DNA of 64,000 nt. Origin: Metapseudomonas resinovorans DSM 21078. GTDB lineage: Bacteria > Pseudomonadota > Gammaproteobacteria > Pseudomonadales > Pseudomonadaceae. This document shows positions 45,564 through 54,426 of the stretch, piece by piece; position 1 is the stretch's first letter, and the number at the start of each line of letters is the position of its first letter. The notes beneath the pieces were generated by a model. It did no database searches, was not told the origin of the DNA, and worked only from the letters and a program-made list of their open reading frames with translations. The position numbers were made by a program, and so were the translations under genes. The stretch lies in assembly GCF_000423545.1 (NCBI RefSeq), contig NZ_AUIE01000001.1, positions 1 through 64,000 of the forward strand, in the 5' to 3' direction.

Positions 45564-46606
45564 GCTTGTTCCTCCAGCAGGCGCCAGCGCAGTTTCTCGC
45601 CGGCACGCAGCGGCACCACTACCTGTTCGCCCAGCGGCAGGGTGGCGGGTGCGGTCCATTCCTCGCGCACGAGGGTGATGCGGTCGGTGTTACGCGGCAG
45701 GCCGTAGAAGTCCGGGCCGTGGAAGCTGGCGAAGGCTTCCAGCTTGTCCAGGGCGTTGCGCTGCTCGAAGGCTTCGGCGTACAGCTCGATGGCCGCATAC
45801 GCGGTGTAGCAGCCGGCGCAGCCGCAGGCAGCTTCCTTGGCGTGCTTGGCGTGCGGGGCCGAGTCGGTGCCCAGGAAGAACTTGGTGTTGCCACTGGTGG
45901 CGGCATCCAGCAAGGCTTCCTGGTGCACGTTGCGCTTGAGGATCGGCAGGCAATAGAAGTGCGGACGGATACCGCCTACCAACATGTGGTTGCGGTTGTA
46001 CAGCAGGTGGTGGGCGGTGATGGTGGCACCGACGTTGGCCGAAGCTGACTCTACGAACTGCACCGCGTCGCCGGTGGTGATGTGCTCGAACACCACCTTC
46101 AGGGTCGGGAAACGCTCGACCACGCGGGTCAGGTGCTCGTCGATGAACACTTTCTCGCGGTCGAACACGTCGATCTCGCCGCGGGTCACTTCACCGTGGA
46201 CCAGCAGCAGCATGCCGACTTCGGCCATGGCTTCCAGGGCCGGGAAGATCTTGTCGACGCTGGTGACACCGGAGTCCGAGTTGGTGGTGGCGCCGGCCGG
46301 GTAGAGCTTGGCGGCGTGGACGAAACCGGAAGCCTTGGCCGCGCGGATGTCCTCCGGGCTGGTGCGGTCGGTGAGGTAGAGCACCATCAGCGGCTCGAAG
46401 CGGCTGCCGGCCGGACGTGCCGACAGGATGCGCTGGCGATAGGCATCGGCTTCCTCGGCATTGCGTACCGGGGGCACCAGGTTGGGCATGATGATGGCGC
46501 GGCCGAAAGTACGGGCAGCATCGGCGACGGTATGGGCCAGGACGGCGCCATCACGTAGATGGATGTGCCAGTCGTCGGGACGCAGGAGGGTCAAACGGTC
46601 GGACAT
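45560..46606 (-). CDS. pyrC: Dihydroorotase, class II
   Basis: This 348-residue zinc hydrolase closes carbamoyl-aspartate to dihydroorotate in pyrimidine synthesis. It has the metal-binding DWHIHLRDG, the carboxylated Lys in [20 protein letters not shown]-type His (VVFEHITTG), and the Asp in GTDSAPH. Length matches E. coli PyrC (348). It is upstream of rnt in a two-gene operon. Confidence 0.95.
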   Translation of the reverse strand: MSDRLTLLRPDDWHIHLRDGAVLAHTVADAARTFGRAIIMPNLVPPVRNAEEADAYRQRILSARPAGSRFEPLMVLYLTDRTSPEDIRAAKASGFVHAAKLYPAGATTNSDSGVTSVDKIFPALEAMAEVGMLLLVHGEVTRGEIDVFDREKVFIDEHLTRVVERFPTLKVVFEHITTGDAVQFVESASANVGATITAHHLLYNRNHMLVGGIRPHFYCLPILKRNVHQEALLDAATSGNTKFFLGTDSAPHAKHAKEAACGCAGCYTAYAAIELYAEAFEQRNALDKLEAFASFHGPDFYGLPRNTDRITLVREEWTAPATLPLGEQVVVPLRAGEKLRWRLLEEQA

Positions 46607-46710
46607 GGGGGGCTTCCAGGCGGGCAGAACTGGGCCGACATGCTACCGGAAAAGCCCTCCAGGGGCACGCGGGGCTTGAGCCAGCGGCAATCGGGCAACC
46701 AAATTCGCGC

Positions 46711-46737
46711 TCAAGTTTTGCCGAGCGGCACCGATAT
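46711..46737 (+). promoter_or_regulatory. FliA (sigma-28) promoter of motY
   Basis: TCAAGTTT, an 11-base spacer, then ACCGATAT. This nearly equals the flagellar sigma-28 consensus (TAAAGTTT-N11-GCCGATAA). It lies 36 bases upstream of the motY start. Confidence 0.8.
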
Positions 46738-46773
46738 CCAGCAGGAACGCCGTAATTCCCCGTGGAGCCCGCC

Positions 46774-47772
46774 GTGCGCCAGCGCTATCTCGTCTTCCTG
46801 AGCTTGTTCGCCAGCCTGCCGGCCATGGCCATCACCTTCCAGACGCGTCTGGAGAAAGTCGAGTGGAAGGTCGAGGGGGACAAGTTCGAATGCCGCCTCT
46901 CGCAGCCCATCACGGACTTCGGTGCGGGCGAGTTCGTGCGCCGAGCCGGCGAGCAGGCCACCTTCCGCCTGAAGGCGCGCGAGCGTTGGATGGGAGCCGG
47001 CTCCGCCACCTTGCTGGCGGCTGCGGCGCCCTGGCAGCCGGGGAGGGGGGACATTAACCTCGGCGTCGTCAGCGTCGGGGGCGGTGAAGTACCCTTCAAC
47101 AGTTCCCAGCAACAGGCCGGACGCCTGCTCACAGGTCTTTTGGAAGGCCGCAGCCCGCTGGTGCGCCACCGCACTCTGCAAGGCGGCGATGCCATGGAGG
47201 TACGCCTGCTGCCGGTGAAGTTCAATCAGGCCTATCAGGATTACCTGGCCTGCACCGCCAAGCTCCTGCCGGTGAACTTCGACCAGATCAGGCACCTGCA
47301 GCTCGGTTTCCCTGGCGGTGGCGTCGAGCTGGACGACATGGCCAGGGCCAAGCTGGAAATCATGCTCGACTTCATCAAGGCCGACCCCAGCGTCAATCAC
47401 ATCGAAATCGACGGTCACTCCGACAACAGCGGTAACCGCCTGACCAACCGCGATCTGTCACGTCGCCGCGCGTTGGCCGTGTTCGACTACTTCAAGGCCA
47501 ATGGCTTCCCGGAGGCGCAAATGGTCATGCGCTTCCATGGTGAGCGTTATCCGCTGGCACCGAACAACAGCTCGGCCAACCGGGCGAAGAACCGCCGCGC
47601 CACCGTACAGCTTTCCCGCGTCGAGTTGCCTGTGGAGGCCCCAGCGACCGCTCCGGCTTCGACCACCACTCCGGCAGAGACACCTGCTCCCGCCGCTGCC
47701 CCGGCCGAAGCTCCCATCAAGCCTGGCGTCCAGGGTGCGGCCCCAAAATCCCAGTCGCCGGCCGGGTCCTGA
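46774..47772 (+). CDS. motY: Flagellar motor protein MotY (OmpA family)
   Basis: This 332-residue protein has a signal peptide (RQRYLVFLSLFASLPAMA) and an N-terminal domain that binds the motor. A C-terminal OmpA-type peptidoglycan-binding domain follows (IEIDGHSDNSGNRLTNRDLSRRRA split over residues about 210-235, and NRAKNRRATVQL). A Pro/Ala-rich tail of about 50 residues ends the protein. GTG 46774 is chosen because GGAG lies 6 bases upstream; the frame also opens at GTG 46762. MotY stabilises stator units around the flagellar motor. A sigma-28 promoter directly upstream supports the motility role. Confidence 0.88.
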   Translation: MRQRYLVFLSLFASLPAMAITFQTRLEKVEWKVEGDKFECRLSQPITDFGAGEFVRRAGEQATFRLKARERWMGAGSATLLAAAAPWQPGRGDINLGVVSVGGGEVPFNSSQQQAGRLLTGLLEGRSPLVRHRTLQGGDAMEVRLLPVKFNQAYQDYLACTAKLLPVNFDQIRHLQLGFPGGGVELDDMARAKLEIMLDFIKADPSVNHIEIDGHSDNSGNRLTNRDLSRRRALAVFDYFKANGFPEAQMVMRFHGERYPLAPNNSSANRAKNRRATVQLSRVELPVEAPATAPASTTTPAETPAPAAAPAEAPIKPGVQGAAPKSQSPAGS

Positions 47773-47901
47773 CCCGACCACTCGTCGCGCGGCCGACAGA
47801 ATCTGTCGCCTCGTCGTCATAAGCTGTCGCGCCACTGTAATTTGGCCGCCAGGGTCAGTAGAATCACGGGTTTTTCGTACAACCCCCGTGGAGTTGATGG
47901 C

Positions 47902-49119
47902 ATGGCGGACGTGAAGAAGGTTGTCCTGGCTTATTCCGGTGGCCTGGACACCTCGGTGATCCTCAAGTGGCTGCAAGATACCTATAACTGCGAAGTGGTG
48001 ACCTTCACCGCTGACCTCGGCCAGGGCGAAGAGGTCGAGCCGGCCCGCGCCAAGGCCCAGGCAATGGGCGTCAAGGAAATCTACATCGACGACCTGCGCG
48101 AAGAGTTTGTTCGCGACTTCGTGTACCCGATGTTCCGCGCCAACACTGTCTACGAAGGCGAGTACCTGCTGGGTACCTCCATCGCCCGTCCGCTGATCGC
48201 CAAGCGCCTGATCGAAATCGCCAACGAGACCGGCGCCGATGCCATCTCCCACGGCGCGACCGGCAAGGGCAACGACCAGGTGCGTTTCGAGCTGGGCGCC
48301 TATGCGCTGAAACCGGGCGTGAAAGTGATCGCTCCCTGGCGCGAGTGGGACCTGCTGTCCCGCGAGAAGCTGATGGACTACGCCGAGAAGCACGGTATCC
48401 CGATCGAGCGCCACGGCAAGAAGAAGTCCCCGTACTCCATGGATGCCAACCTGCTGCACATCTCTTATGAAGGTGGCGTGCTGGAGGACACCTGGACCGA
48501 GCACGAAGAAGACATGTGGAAGTGGACCACTTCCCCGGAAAGCGCGCCGGACTCCCCGACCTACATCGAGCTGACCTACCGTAACGGCGACATCGTTGCC
48601 ATCGACGGCAAGGACATGACCCCGGCCCAGGTGCTCACCGAACTGAACCGTGTCGGTGGCATCAACGGCATCGGTCGCCTCGACATCGTCGAGAACCGCT
48701 ACGTCGGCATGAAGTCCCGCGGCTGCTACGAGACTCCCGGCGGCACCATCATGCTCAAGGCTCACCGCGCCATCGAGTCCATCACCCTGGACCGCGAAGT
48801 GGCCCACCTGAAAGACGAGCTGATGCCGAAGTACGCCAGCCTGATCTACACCGGCTACTGGTGGAGCCCGGAGCGTCTGATGCTGCAGCAGATGATCGAC
48901 GCCTCCCAGGCCAACGTGAACGGCGTAGTGCGCCTGAAGCTGTACAAGGGCAACGTCATCGTGGTCGGCCGCAAGTCCGACGACTCCCTGTTCGACGCTA
49001 ACATCGCCACCTTCGAGGACGATGCCGGCGCCTACAACCAGGCTGACGCTGCCGGCTTCATCAAGCTCAACGCTCTGCGCATGCGCATCGCAGCAGGCAA
49101 GGGCCGCAAGCTGTTCTGA
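47902..49119 (+). CDS. argG: Argininosuccinate synthase
   Basis: This 405-residue enzyme condenses citrulline and aspartate with ATP. It has the PP-loop [17 protein letters not shown] at the N-terminus and the second signature [13 protein letters not shown]. The start at ATG 47902 has GGAG 8 bases upstream; the frame extends 60 bases further but homology does not. The family usually measures about 400 residues. A terminator follows at 49142. With argF it covers two steps of arginine synthesis in this window. Confidence 0.96.
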   Translation: MADVKKVVLAYSGGLDTSVILKWLQDTYNCEVVTFTADLGQGEEVEPARAKAQAMGVKEIYIDDLREEFVRDFVYPMFRANTVYEGEYLLGTSIARPLIAKRLIEIANETGADAISHGATGKGNDQVRFELGAYALKPGVKVIAPWREWDLLSREKLMDYAEKHGIPIERHGKKKSPYSMDANLLHISYEGGVLEDTWTEHEEDMWKWTTSPESAPDSPTYIELTYRNGDIVAIDGKDMTPAQVLTELNRVGGINGIGRLDIVENRYVGMKSRGCYETPGGTIMLKAHRAIESITLDREVAHLKDELMPKYASLIYTGYWWSPERLMLQQMIDASQANVNGVVRLKLYKGNVIVVGRKSDDSLFDANIATFEDDAGAYNQADAAGFIKLNALRMRIAAGKGRKLF

Positions 49120-49141
49120 TAAGCTTGTCGGCATGAGCCTA

Positions 49142-49173
49142 CGAACCCCGGCCACGAGCCGGGGTTCGCATTT
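49142..49173 (+). terminator. Terminator of argG
   Basis: CGAACCCCGGC, loop, GCCGGGGTTCG followed by CATTTAT. It starts 22 bases after the argG stop. Confidence 0.75.
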
Positions 49174-49211
49174 ATAGCCCGGGATAGCGGGCAACCGATG
49201 AGGAAGCAACG

Positions 49212-49604
49212 ATGAGACTGCTGCATACCATGCTGCGAGTCGGCGATCTGGACAAATCCATCGCCTTCTACACCGAAGTGCTGGGCATGACCCTGCTGCG
49301 TCGCAAGGACTACCCGGATGGCCAGTTCACCCTCGCGTTCGTCGGCTACGGCGACGAAGCCCACAACAGCGTGATCGAGCTGACCTACAACTGGGGTGTG
49401 GACAAGTACGAGCTGGGTACAGCGTACGGTCACATCGCCCTGGAAGTGGATGACGTCTACAAAGCCTGCGAGGACATCCGCGCCCGTGGCGGCAAGGTCA
49501 CCCGTGAGCCGGGGCCGATGAAACACGGCACCAGCATCCTGGCGTTCGTGGAAGATCCCGACGGTTACAAGATCGAATTGCTGTCTCCCTCTCGCAACGA
49601 CTGA
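49212..49604 (+). CDS. gloA: Glyoxalase I (lactoylglutathione lyase)
   Basis: This 130-residue vicinal-oxygen-chelate enzyme converts the methylglyoxal-glutathione hemithioacetal to S-lactoylglutathione. Metal ligands His5, Glu56, His74 and Glu122 are at the positions of E. coli GloA, indicating the nickel type. GAGGAAGC lies 7 bases before ATG 49212. It follows argG as in P. aeruginosa. The hairpin at 49624-49645 may end the transcript. Confidence 0.95.
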   Translation: MRLLHTMLRVGDLDKSIAFYTEVLGMTLLRRKDYPDGQFTLAFVGYGDEAHNSVIELTYNWGVDKYELGTAYGHIALEVDDVYKACEDIRARGGKVTREPGPMKHGTSILAFVEDPDGYKIELLSPSRND

Positions 49605-49623
49605 AGCTCTGTGCTGATATGAA

Positions 49624-49645
49624 ACCGGGGCGTCATCGCCCCGGT
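49624..49645 (+). terminator. Hairpin after gloA
   Basis: ACCGGGGCG, loop TCAT, CGCCCCGGT: nine paired bases without mismatch, 19 bases after the gloA stop. It lacks a T run and lies immediately before the ribosome site of the next gene. Confidence 0.5.
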
Positions 49646-49661
49646 CAGGAGGCGTGGGTCT

Positions 49662-50108
49662 ATGGATGGTTCCGCAGTCAGCTACGAACGTAATCTCGAA
49701 TGCCTGGTTCGGGCCATCCAGGAGCTTTCCCTGGCGCGTGATCTCGACCGTATCGCCGAGATCGTGCGCAGCGCGGCGCGGGAGTTGGTCGGTGCCGACG
49801 GCGCTACCTTCGTCCTGCGCGATGGCGATCGCTGCTACTACAAGGACGAGGACGCCATCTCGCCATTGTGGAAAGGCCTGCTGGCGCGTCTTGGCGGTGG
49901 TGAGTTCCTCGTGCTGACCACCGGCTACGGTGATCCGGATGCCGTGCTGCAACGCCTGCGTGCCGGTCTGGGTGCCTTCAACCGTGCCGCAGAGCAGAGC
50001 CTGACGCTGCGCATTGGCCATGCCGAGTCCACTCGCGGTCAGGACCTCGAGCAACTGCTGCTTGAAGCAGACAATGCCCTGCATCGCAGCGCGCCGGAAA
50101 TCGACTGA
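49662..50108 (+). CDS. GAF-GGDEF deletion derivative (short fusion of two half domains)
   Basis: The 148-residue product has two parts that do not normally touch. Residues 1-72 (RNLECLVRAIQELSLARDL to DEDAISPLWKG) are the first half of a GAF sensor domain. Residues 73-148 (LLARLGGGEFLVLTT to LEQLLLEADNALHR) are the second half of a GGDEF domain, with GGGEF in place of GGDEF. The rest of the GAF domain and the first half of the GGDEF domain, including the nucleotide-binding start, are missing. The join near 49875 keeps the frame. A strong AGGAGG remains 8 bases before ATG 49662, so it is probably still translated. It cannot be a normal cyclase. Confidence 0.7.
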   Translation: MDGSAVSYERNLECLVRAIQELSLARDLDRIAEIVRSAARELVGADGATFVLRDGDRCYYKDEDAISPLWKGLLARLGGGEFLVLTTGYGDPDAVLQRLRAGLGAFNRAAEQSLTLRIGHAESTRGQDLEQLLLEADNALHRSAPEID

Positions 50109-50134
50109 CGCCCGATTCTGGCTGGACGCAGCGC

Positions 50135-50162
50135 TTCGCTATATACTTCGCCACATAGCGAA
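50135..50162. promoter_or_regulatory. ModE-type Mo box upstream of modB
   Basis: TTCGCTATATA, then CTTCGC, then CACATAGCGAA. The outer arms TTCGCTAT and ATAGCGAA are a perfect inverted repeat. The layout follows the ModE operator ATCGCTATATA-N6-TATATAGCGAT. It is 21 bases upstream of modB. Confidence 0.75.
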
Positions 50163-50183
50163 AACCGATCATCCGGCCAACCC

Positions 50184-50870
50184 ATGGATTTCCCCCTCGA
50201 CCGTACCGACCTGGCCGCCATCTGGCTGACCCTGGAACTGGCGACCCTCACCACGGTGCTCCTGCTGGTGGTGGGTACGCCCATCGCCTGGTGGCTGGCG
50301 CGCACCCGCTCGCGCTTGAAGGGTCCGGTGGCCGCCATCGTCGCCCTGCCACTGGTGCTGCCGCCCACCGTCATCGGCTTCTACCTGCTGGTGAGCATGG
50401 GGCCCCATGGTTTTATCGGCCAGTTCACCCAGAGTCTCGGCCTCGGCACCTTGCCTTTCACCTTCGCCGGCCTGGTGGTGGGTTCGGTGATCTACTCCAT
50501 GCCCTTCGTCGTGCAGCCCCTGCAGAACGCCTTCACCGCCATTGGCCAGCGCCCGCTGGAAGTGGCTGCGACCCTGCGCGCCAGCCCCTGGGACACCTTT
50601 TTCTCGGTGGTACTGCCCTTGGCGCGCCCCGGCTTCGTCACCGCCTCCATCCTCGGTTTCGCCCACACGGTTGGGGAGTTCGGCGTGGTGCTGATGATCG
50701 GCGGCAATATCCCCGAGAAAACCCGCGTGGTCTCGGTGCAGATCTTCGACCATGTCGAAGCCATGGAGTACGCCCAGGCCCACTGGCTGGCCGGCGGTAT
50801 GCTGCTGTTCTCCTTCCTCATCCTGCTGGCGCTCAACACCAGCCGGCGCCTGAAACCCGGCTGGACCTGA
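50184..50870 (+). CDS. modB: Molybdate ABC transporter permease
   Basis: This 228-residue inner-membrane protein has five to six hydrophobic helices. The permease-ATPase coupling loop is [22 protein letters not shown] (EAA motif), typical of ModB. It lies three bases before modC and directly after the Mo box. No modA binding-protein gene lies upstream or downstream in the window; the position where it would be expected holds the GAF/GGDEF derivative. Confidence 0.92.
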   Translation: MDFPLDRTDLAAIWLTLELATLTTVLLLVVGTPIAWWLARTRSRLKGPVAAIVALPLVLPPTVIGFYLLVSMGPHGFIGQFTQSLGLGTLPFTFAGLVVGSVIYSMPFVVQPLQNAFTAIGQRPLEVAATLRASPWDTFFSVVLPLARPGFVTASILGFAHTVGEFGVVLMIGGNIPEKTRVVSVQIFDHVEAMEYAQAHWLAGGMLLFSFLILLALNTSRRLKPGWT

Positions 50871-50873
50871 GCC

Positions 50874-51959
50874 ATGCAACAGATTCGTGCACGTTTCCGC
50901 CTGCGCCACCCGGGTTTTGCCTTGGAGGCGGACCTCGAACTGCCCGGCCGGGGCGTCAGTGCCCTGTTCGGCCATTCCGGCTCGGGCAAGACCAGCCTGC
51001 TGCGCTGCATCGCCGGCCTCGAGCAGGCCGCGGAGGGGTTCCTGGAAGTCAATGGCGAGGTCTGGCAGGACAGCGCCCGTGGCCATTTCCTGCCCACCCA
51101 CAAGCGTCCCCTGGGCTATGTGTTCCAGGAAGCCAGCCTGTTCGAGCACCTCTCGGTGCGGCACAACCTGGCGTTTGGACTGCGGCGCATTCCTTCGGGG
51201 CAGCGTCGTGTCGAGCTGGACCAGGCCGTGGCGTTACTGGGAATCGGCCATCTGCTGGAACGCATGCCGGGCGGTCTGTCAGGCGGAGAACGGCAGCGCG
51301 TCGGCATCGCCCGCGCCCTGCTGACCAGCCCGCGCCTGCTGCTGATGGACGAACCCCTGGCGGCGCTGGACCTCAAGCGCAAGGCCGAGATCCTGCCCTA
51401 TCTGGAGCGCCTGCACGACGAACTGGATATTCCGGTGATCTACGTCAGCCACTCGCCGGACGAAGTCGCGCGCCTGGCGGACCACCTGGTGCTGCTGGAC
51501 AACGGCCAGGTGCTGGCCAGCGGTCCGTTGGACCAGACGTTGGCGCGCCTGGACCTGCCCACCGCCCGGGAAGATGAAGCGGGCGTCGTCATAGAAGGGC
51601 GGGTGCAAGGTTTCGATGCCCGGTACCAGTTGCTGACCCTGGGGCTGCCCGGCAGCTCACTCAGTGTGCGGGTGGCCCACTCGCCAGTCGCCGAGGGCCG
51701 CTCCCTGCGCTTCCGGGTGCTGGCGCGGGATGTCAGCCTGAGCCTGGAGAAGCAGCGCGACAGCAGCATCCTCAACCTGCTGCCGGCGCGGATGGTGGAA
51801 GAGTCTCCCGCCGCCAATCCGGCCCACGTTCTGGTACGCCTCGATGTGGATGGCACGCCGATGCTGGCGCGCATCACTCGCTTCTCCCGCGACCAGCTTG
51901 GTCTCTACCCGGGCCAGTCACTCTGGGCACAGATCAAGTCGGTGGCGCTGCTGGCCTGA
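50874..51959 (+). CDS. modC: Molybdate ABC transporter ATP-binding protein
   Basis: This 361-residue ATPase has Walker [10 protein letters not shown], signature [14 protein letters not shown], Walker [13 protein letters not shown] and the switch His in [10 protein letters not shown]. The C-terminal domain (residues about 290-361) is the Mop-type oxyanion-binding fold typical of ModC. It powers molybdate uptake with ModB. The palindrome at 51980-52019 separates it from the convergent cyclase gene. Confidence 0.94.
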   Translation: MQQIRARFRLRHPGFALEADLELPGRGVSALFGHSGSGKTSLLRCIAGLEQAAEGFLEVNGEVWQDSARGHFLPTHKRPLGYVFQEASLFEHLSVRHNLAFGLRRIPSGQRRVELDQAVALLGIGHLLERMPGGLSGGERQRVGIARALLTSPRLLLMDEPLAALDLKRKAEILPYLERLHDELDIPVIYVSHSPDEVARLADHLVLLDNGQVLASGPLDQTLARLDLPTAREDEAGVVIEGRVQGFDARYQLLTLGLPGSSLSVRVAHSPVAEGRSLRFRVLARDVSLSLEKQRDSSILNLLPARMVEESPAANPAHVLVRLDVDGTPMLARITRFSRDQLGLYPGQSLWAQIKSVALLA

Positions 51960-51979
51960 GGTTGGTGGCGATGGGGGAT

Positions 51980-52019
51980 TGTGGGAGCGAATTCATCCAC
52001 GTATGAATTCGTTCCCACA
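51980..52019. repeat. REP-type palindrome between convergent modC and GGDEF genes
   Basis: TGTGGGAGCGAATTCAT and ATGAATTCGTTCCCACA pair with one mismatch around a 6-base loop. It probably also ends both transcripts. Confidence 0.7.
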
Positions 52020-52022
52020 GGA

Positions 52023-53516
52023 TCACACGGCGTCGTGGTTTCCCGAAGGCTCCACGCACACGCAGTTGCGTCCGGACTGCTTGGCCCGATAGAGGCCACG
52101 GTCGGCGCGGCCGATCAGGCTGTCGAGCGAGTCATCCGGATGCATCTGGGCCAGGCCGATGCTGGTGGTCACCTGGAGGTTCACGCCTTTGAAGGGATAG
52201 CGCTTGGCGGCCACTTCGCTGCGGACCTTCTCGGCCAACTGGTGGGCGGTGGAATTTCCGGTGTCCTTGAGCAGGATGATGAACTCCTCGCCACCCCAGC
52301 GACAGATGATGTCTGACTGGCGCAGGCTGTCCCGCAGGTTTTGGGCGAAGCCCAGCAGCACCTCATCGCCAGCCTGATGGCCGTAGGTGTCGTTGAGCAT
52401 CTTGAAGTGGTCGAGGTCCAGCATCAGCGCCACCAGCGGCTTGCGGTCGCGCCGGGCTTCTTGCAGTGCCTGGCCGGCGAGCAACTCGAAGCCGCGCCGG
52501 TTCGGCAGGCCGGTCAGGCTGTCGGTGGTGGCCAGCGCGGCGATGCTGTGCTGGTAGCGGCGCATCAGGCGGATCACCAGCACCAGCACGACGGCGGTGA
52601 CCAGCAGGCAGATCAACAGGTTGAGGTAGAGGGTGTTGCGCAGGCTGGCGAGCAGGCCGCCTTCGTGTTTGTCGACGAACAGGTACCAGTCCAGCTCGGG
52701 GATGTAGCGCACATTCAGGTAGTGGTCGCGGCCGTGCTCGTGGTACTCGAATTTGCCGGTCTGTGGGCGGCGCAGCTTGGCCTGAAGGCCCTCGAGGCCC
52801 GGCACCTCGGCGAGCGACTGGCCGACCCGTGCACCCTGCGGGCCGCCATCCGCCCCGGTGAGGACGATGCGTCCAGTGGTATCGACGAAGTAGACGCTGC
52901 GGTCGTAGCGGCGCTGGTATTCGTCTATCAGTTTGATCACTGCATCTACCGTCAGGCCGACGCCGGTGGCGCCGAGGAACTTGCCGTCGTAGTCGAATAC
53001 CTTGTAGTTGATGAAGATGGTCAACTGGTCCTGGTTGGCCATGTCCACATCGACGTTGATCTCGTAGGGCTCCTTCATGTCCCGTACGCGGAAGTACCAG
53101 ATGTCCCGTGGCTCCTTCGGGTTCACCTTTTTCAGCACACCCTTGGTCTGGTAGTAGGTGAGCGTGCGTTCGGAGATGAAGAAGCTGGTGAAGGCGCCGT
53201 AGTGCTCCTGGATCTCGCGCAGGTAGCGGGTCATCGGCTCGATGTCTTTCTCACCCTGCATCACCCAGTCACGCACGAAGGTGTCGCGGCTCATCATCGA
53301 GGAAATCAGGATGGGCCGGACCAGGTCCTTCTGGATTTCCGAGTAGACGTTGTCCGAGGTCAGCGGCAATTCGGTGTTGATGATGCTGTTGCGAATGGAC
53401 TTGAGCGACGCCTGGTAACTCACCAGAGAGGTGGCCAGGAAGCCACTGCCAAGCAGCAGTACCAGGGTGAGGACCAACAGGCGATGGCTTTGCTTGGCGT
53501 GTTCTTTTAACGGCAT
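52023..53516 (-). CDS. Membrane-bound Cache-GGDEF diguanylate cyclase
   Basis: This 497-residue protein has an N-terminal membrane helix (residues about 12-32, LLVLTLVLLLGSGFLATSLV), a periplasmic double-Cache sensor with GATGVGLTVDAVIKLI and a second helix near residues 290-310. A GGDEF domain follows with RWGGEEFIILL. RQSD five residues before the GGEEF motif matches the RxxD product-inhibition site. It should make cyclic-di-GMP in response to a small periplasmic ligand. It is the only intact cyclase here, and it lies 2 kb from the broken one. Confidence 0.9.
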   Translation of the reverse strand: MPLKEHAKQSHRLLVLTLVLLLGSGFLATSLVSYQASLKSIRNSIINTELPLTSDNVYSEIQKDLVRPILISSMMSRDTFVRDWVMQGEKDIEPMTRYLREIQEHYGAFTSFFISERTLTYYQTKGVLKKVNPKEPRDIWYFRVRDMKEPYEINVDVDMANQDQLTIFINYKVFDYDGKFLGATGVGLTVDAVIKLIDEYQRRYDRSVYFVDTTGRIVLTGADGGPQGARVGQSLAEVPGLEGLQAKLRRPQTGKFEYHEHGRDHYLNVRYIPELDWYLFVDKHEGGLLASLRNTLYLNLLICLLVTAVVLVLVIRLMRRYQHSIAALATTDSLTGLPNRRGFELLAGQALQEARRDRKPLVALMLDLDHFKMLNDTYGHQAGDEVLLGFAQNLRDSLRQSDIICRWGGEEFIILLKDTGNSTAHQLAEKVRSEVAAKRYPFKGVNLQVTTSIGLAQMHPDDSLDSLIGRADRGLYRAKQSGRNCVCVEPSGNHDAV

Positions 53517-53571
53517 CGGGCAATCTGGCCTCTGGGTAGTGGCGCAATGCTAGCGTGCGCTAATGCGAGCG

Positions 53572-54426
53572 TCACGGACGGGTACTTGACGCCAGGCTAA
53601 CGGCGTCTCCTGCCTTTGCGCGGGGCCCTTCGCGCGGAAACTCCGGGGGCGAATCGATCCAGGGCTCCAGGCGCTGGCCGACACTGAGCCACAGTCGAAA
53701 GCGCGGCGGTGTGTCGCCATTGCGGTTGCGCGCCAACTCCTCGTCCAGCCTTTCGCGCCAGGTGTGGGGGACGTTGATTTCAGTGATGCGCAGTCGGCTG
53801 ATCTGACCGGTCAGGTGCCCCTCGCGTACCCAGGCGCTCACGTGGCCGGGCACGATGGCGTAGCGGCTACGGTCAGGGTAACGACTGCGCAGGACCTCCC
53901 TCTCCACGCCCACATCCACGGCAAGAAGTCGGCTGTCGCGTTGCTCTGCATCTTCAACATAGTCGCGGGCGGCGCTTTCGGCGTCCTGCAGGCGCTTATC
54001 GGTTGGCGCGGCGTGCAACTCGCTGCGGGCCTTCCTCAGTTGTTGGTTAGCGCGTTCGAGCTCGGCCCTGTGTGCCGGGCCGTCCAGTTCCAGCACCACC
54101 AGCGCTTCGCGGTTGCGGTGGTCGAAACGCCGTCCATCGCGCCCTTCGGTGGTGAAACCCAGGCCCAACAGCTGGGCCTCGCTCAGCATCAGGCTCTGGT
54201 AGCGGTCATCGCTGGTGGGATCGCTGGGACGGCGCCAGTCCAGACGCAGGGCCAGGCCGCTGTTTTCTCGGTCGGCCCAGTCGTGGCTGCGGCGCAGTTC
54301 CCGCTCGGTGAGCAGCAGGCGGCTATCCGGCTCACCGCTGCGGTTCAGCCAGACGCCACCAAGGGCGATGGCGTTGGTCAGGCCGATCAGGGCGAGTCCG
54401 CCGAGCAGTGCGTTGCGGTTTCTCAT
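53572..54426 (-). CDS. DUF4824-family protein, membrane-anchored
   Basis: This 284-residue protein starts with a membrane anchor (RNALLGGLALIGLTNAIALGG). The remainder is soluble, Arg- and Glu-rich, with WADRENSGLALRLDW near the start and a helical middle part. I associate it with the DUF4824 family, which travels with DUF2157 genes. ATG 54426 overlaps the upstream stop by four bases, so both are co-translated. Its function is unknown. Confidence 0.75.
   Translation of the reverse strand: MRNRNALLGGLALIGLTNAIALGGVWLNRSGEPDSRLLLTERELRRSHDWADRENSGLALRLDWRRPSDPTSDDRYQSLMLSEAQLLGLGFTTEGRDGRRFDHRNREALVVLELDGPAHRAELERANQQLRKARSELHAAPTDKRLQDAESAARDYVEDAEQRDSRLLAVDVGVEREVLRSRYPDRSRYAIVPGHVSAWVREGHLTGQISRLRITEINVPHTWRERLDEELARNRNGDTPPRFRLWLSVGQRLEPWIDSPPEFPREGPRAKAGDAVSLASSTRP

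Noticed and set aside
47458..49209. 583-residue open frame on the minus strand
   Set aside because: Antisense shadow of motY and argG; both plus-strand genes have full family signatures.
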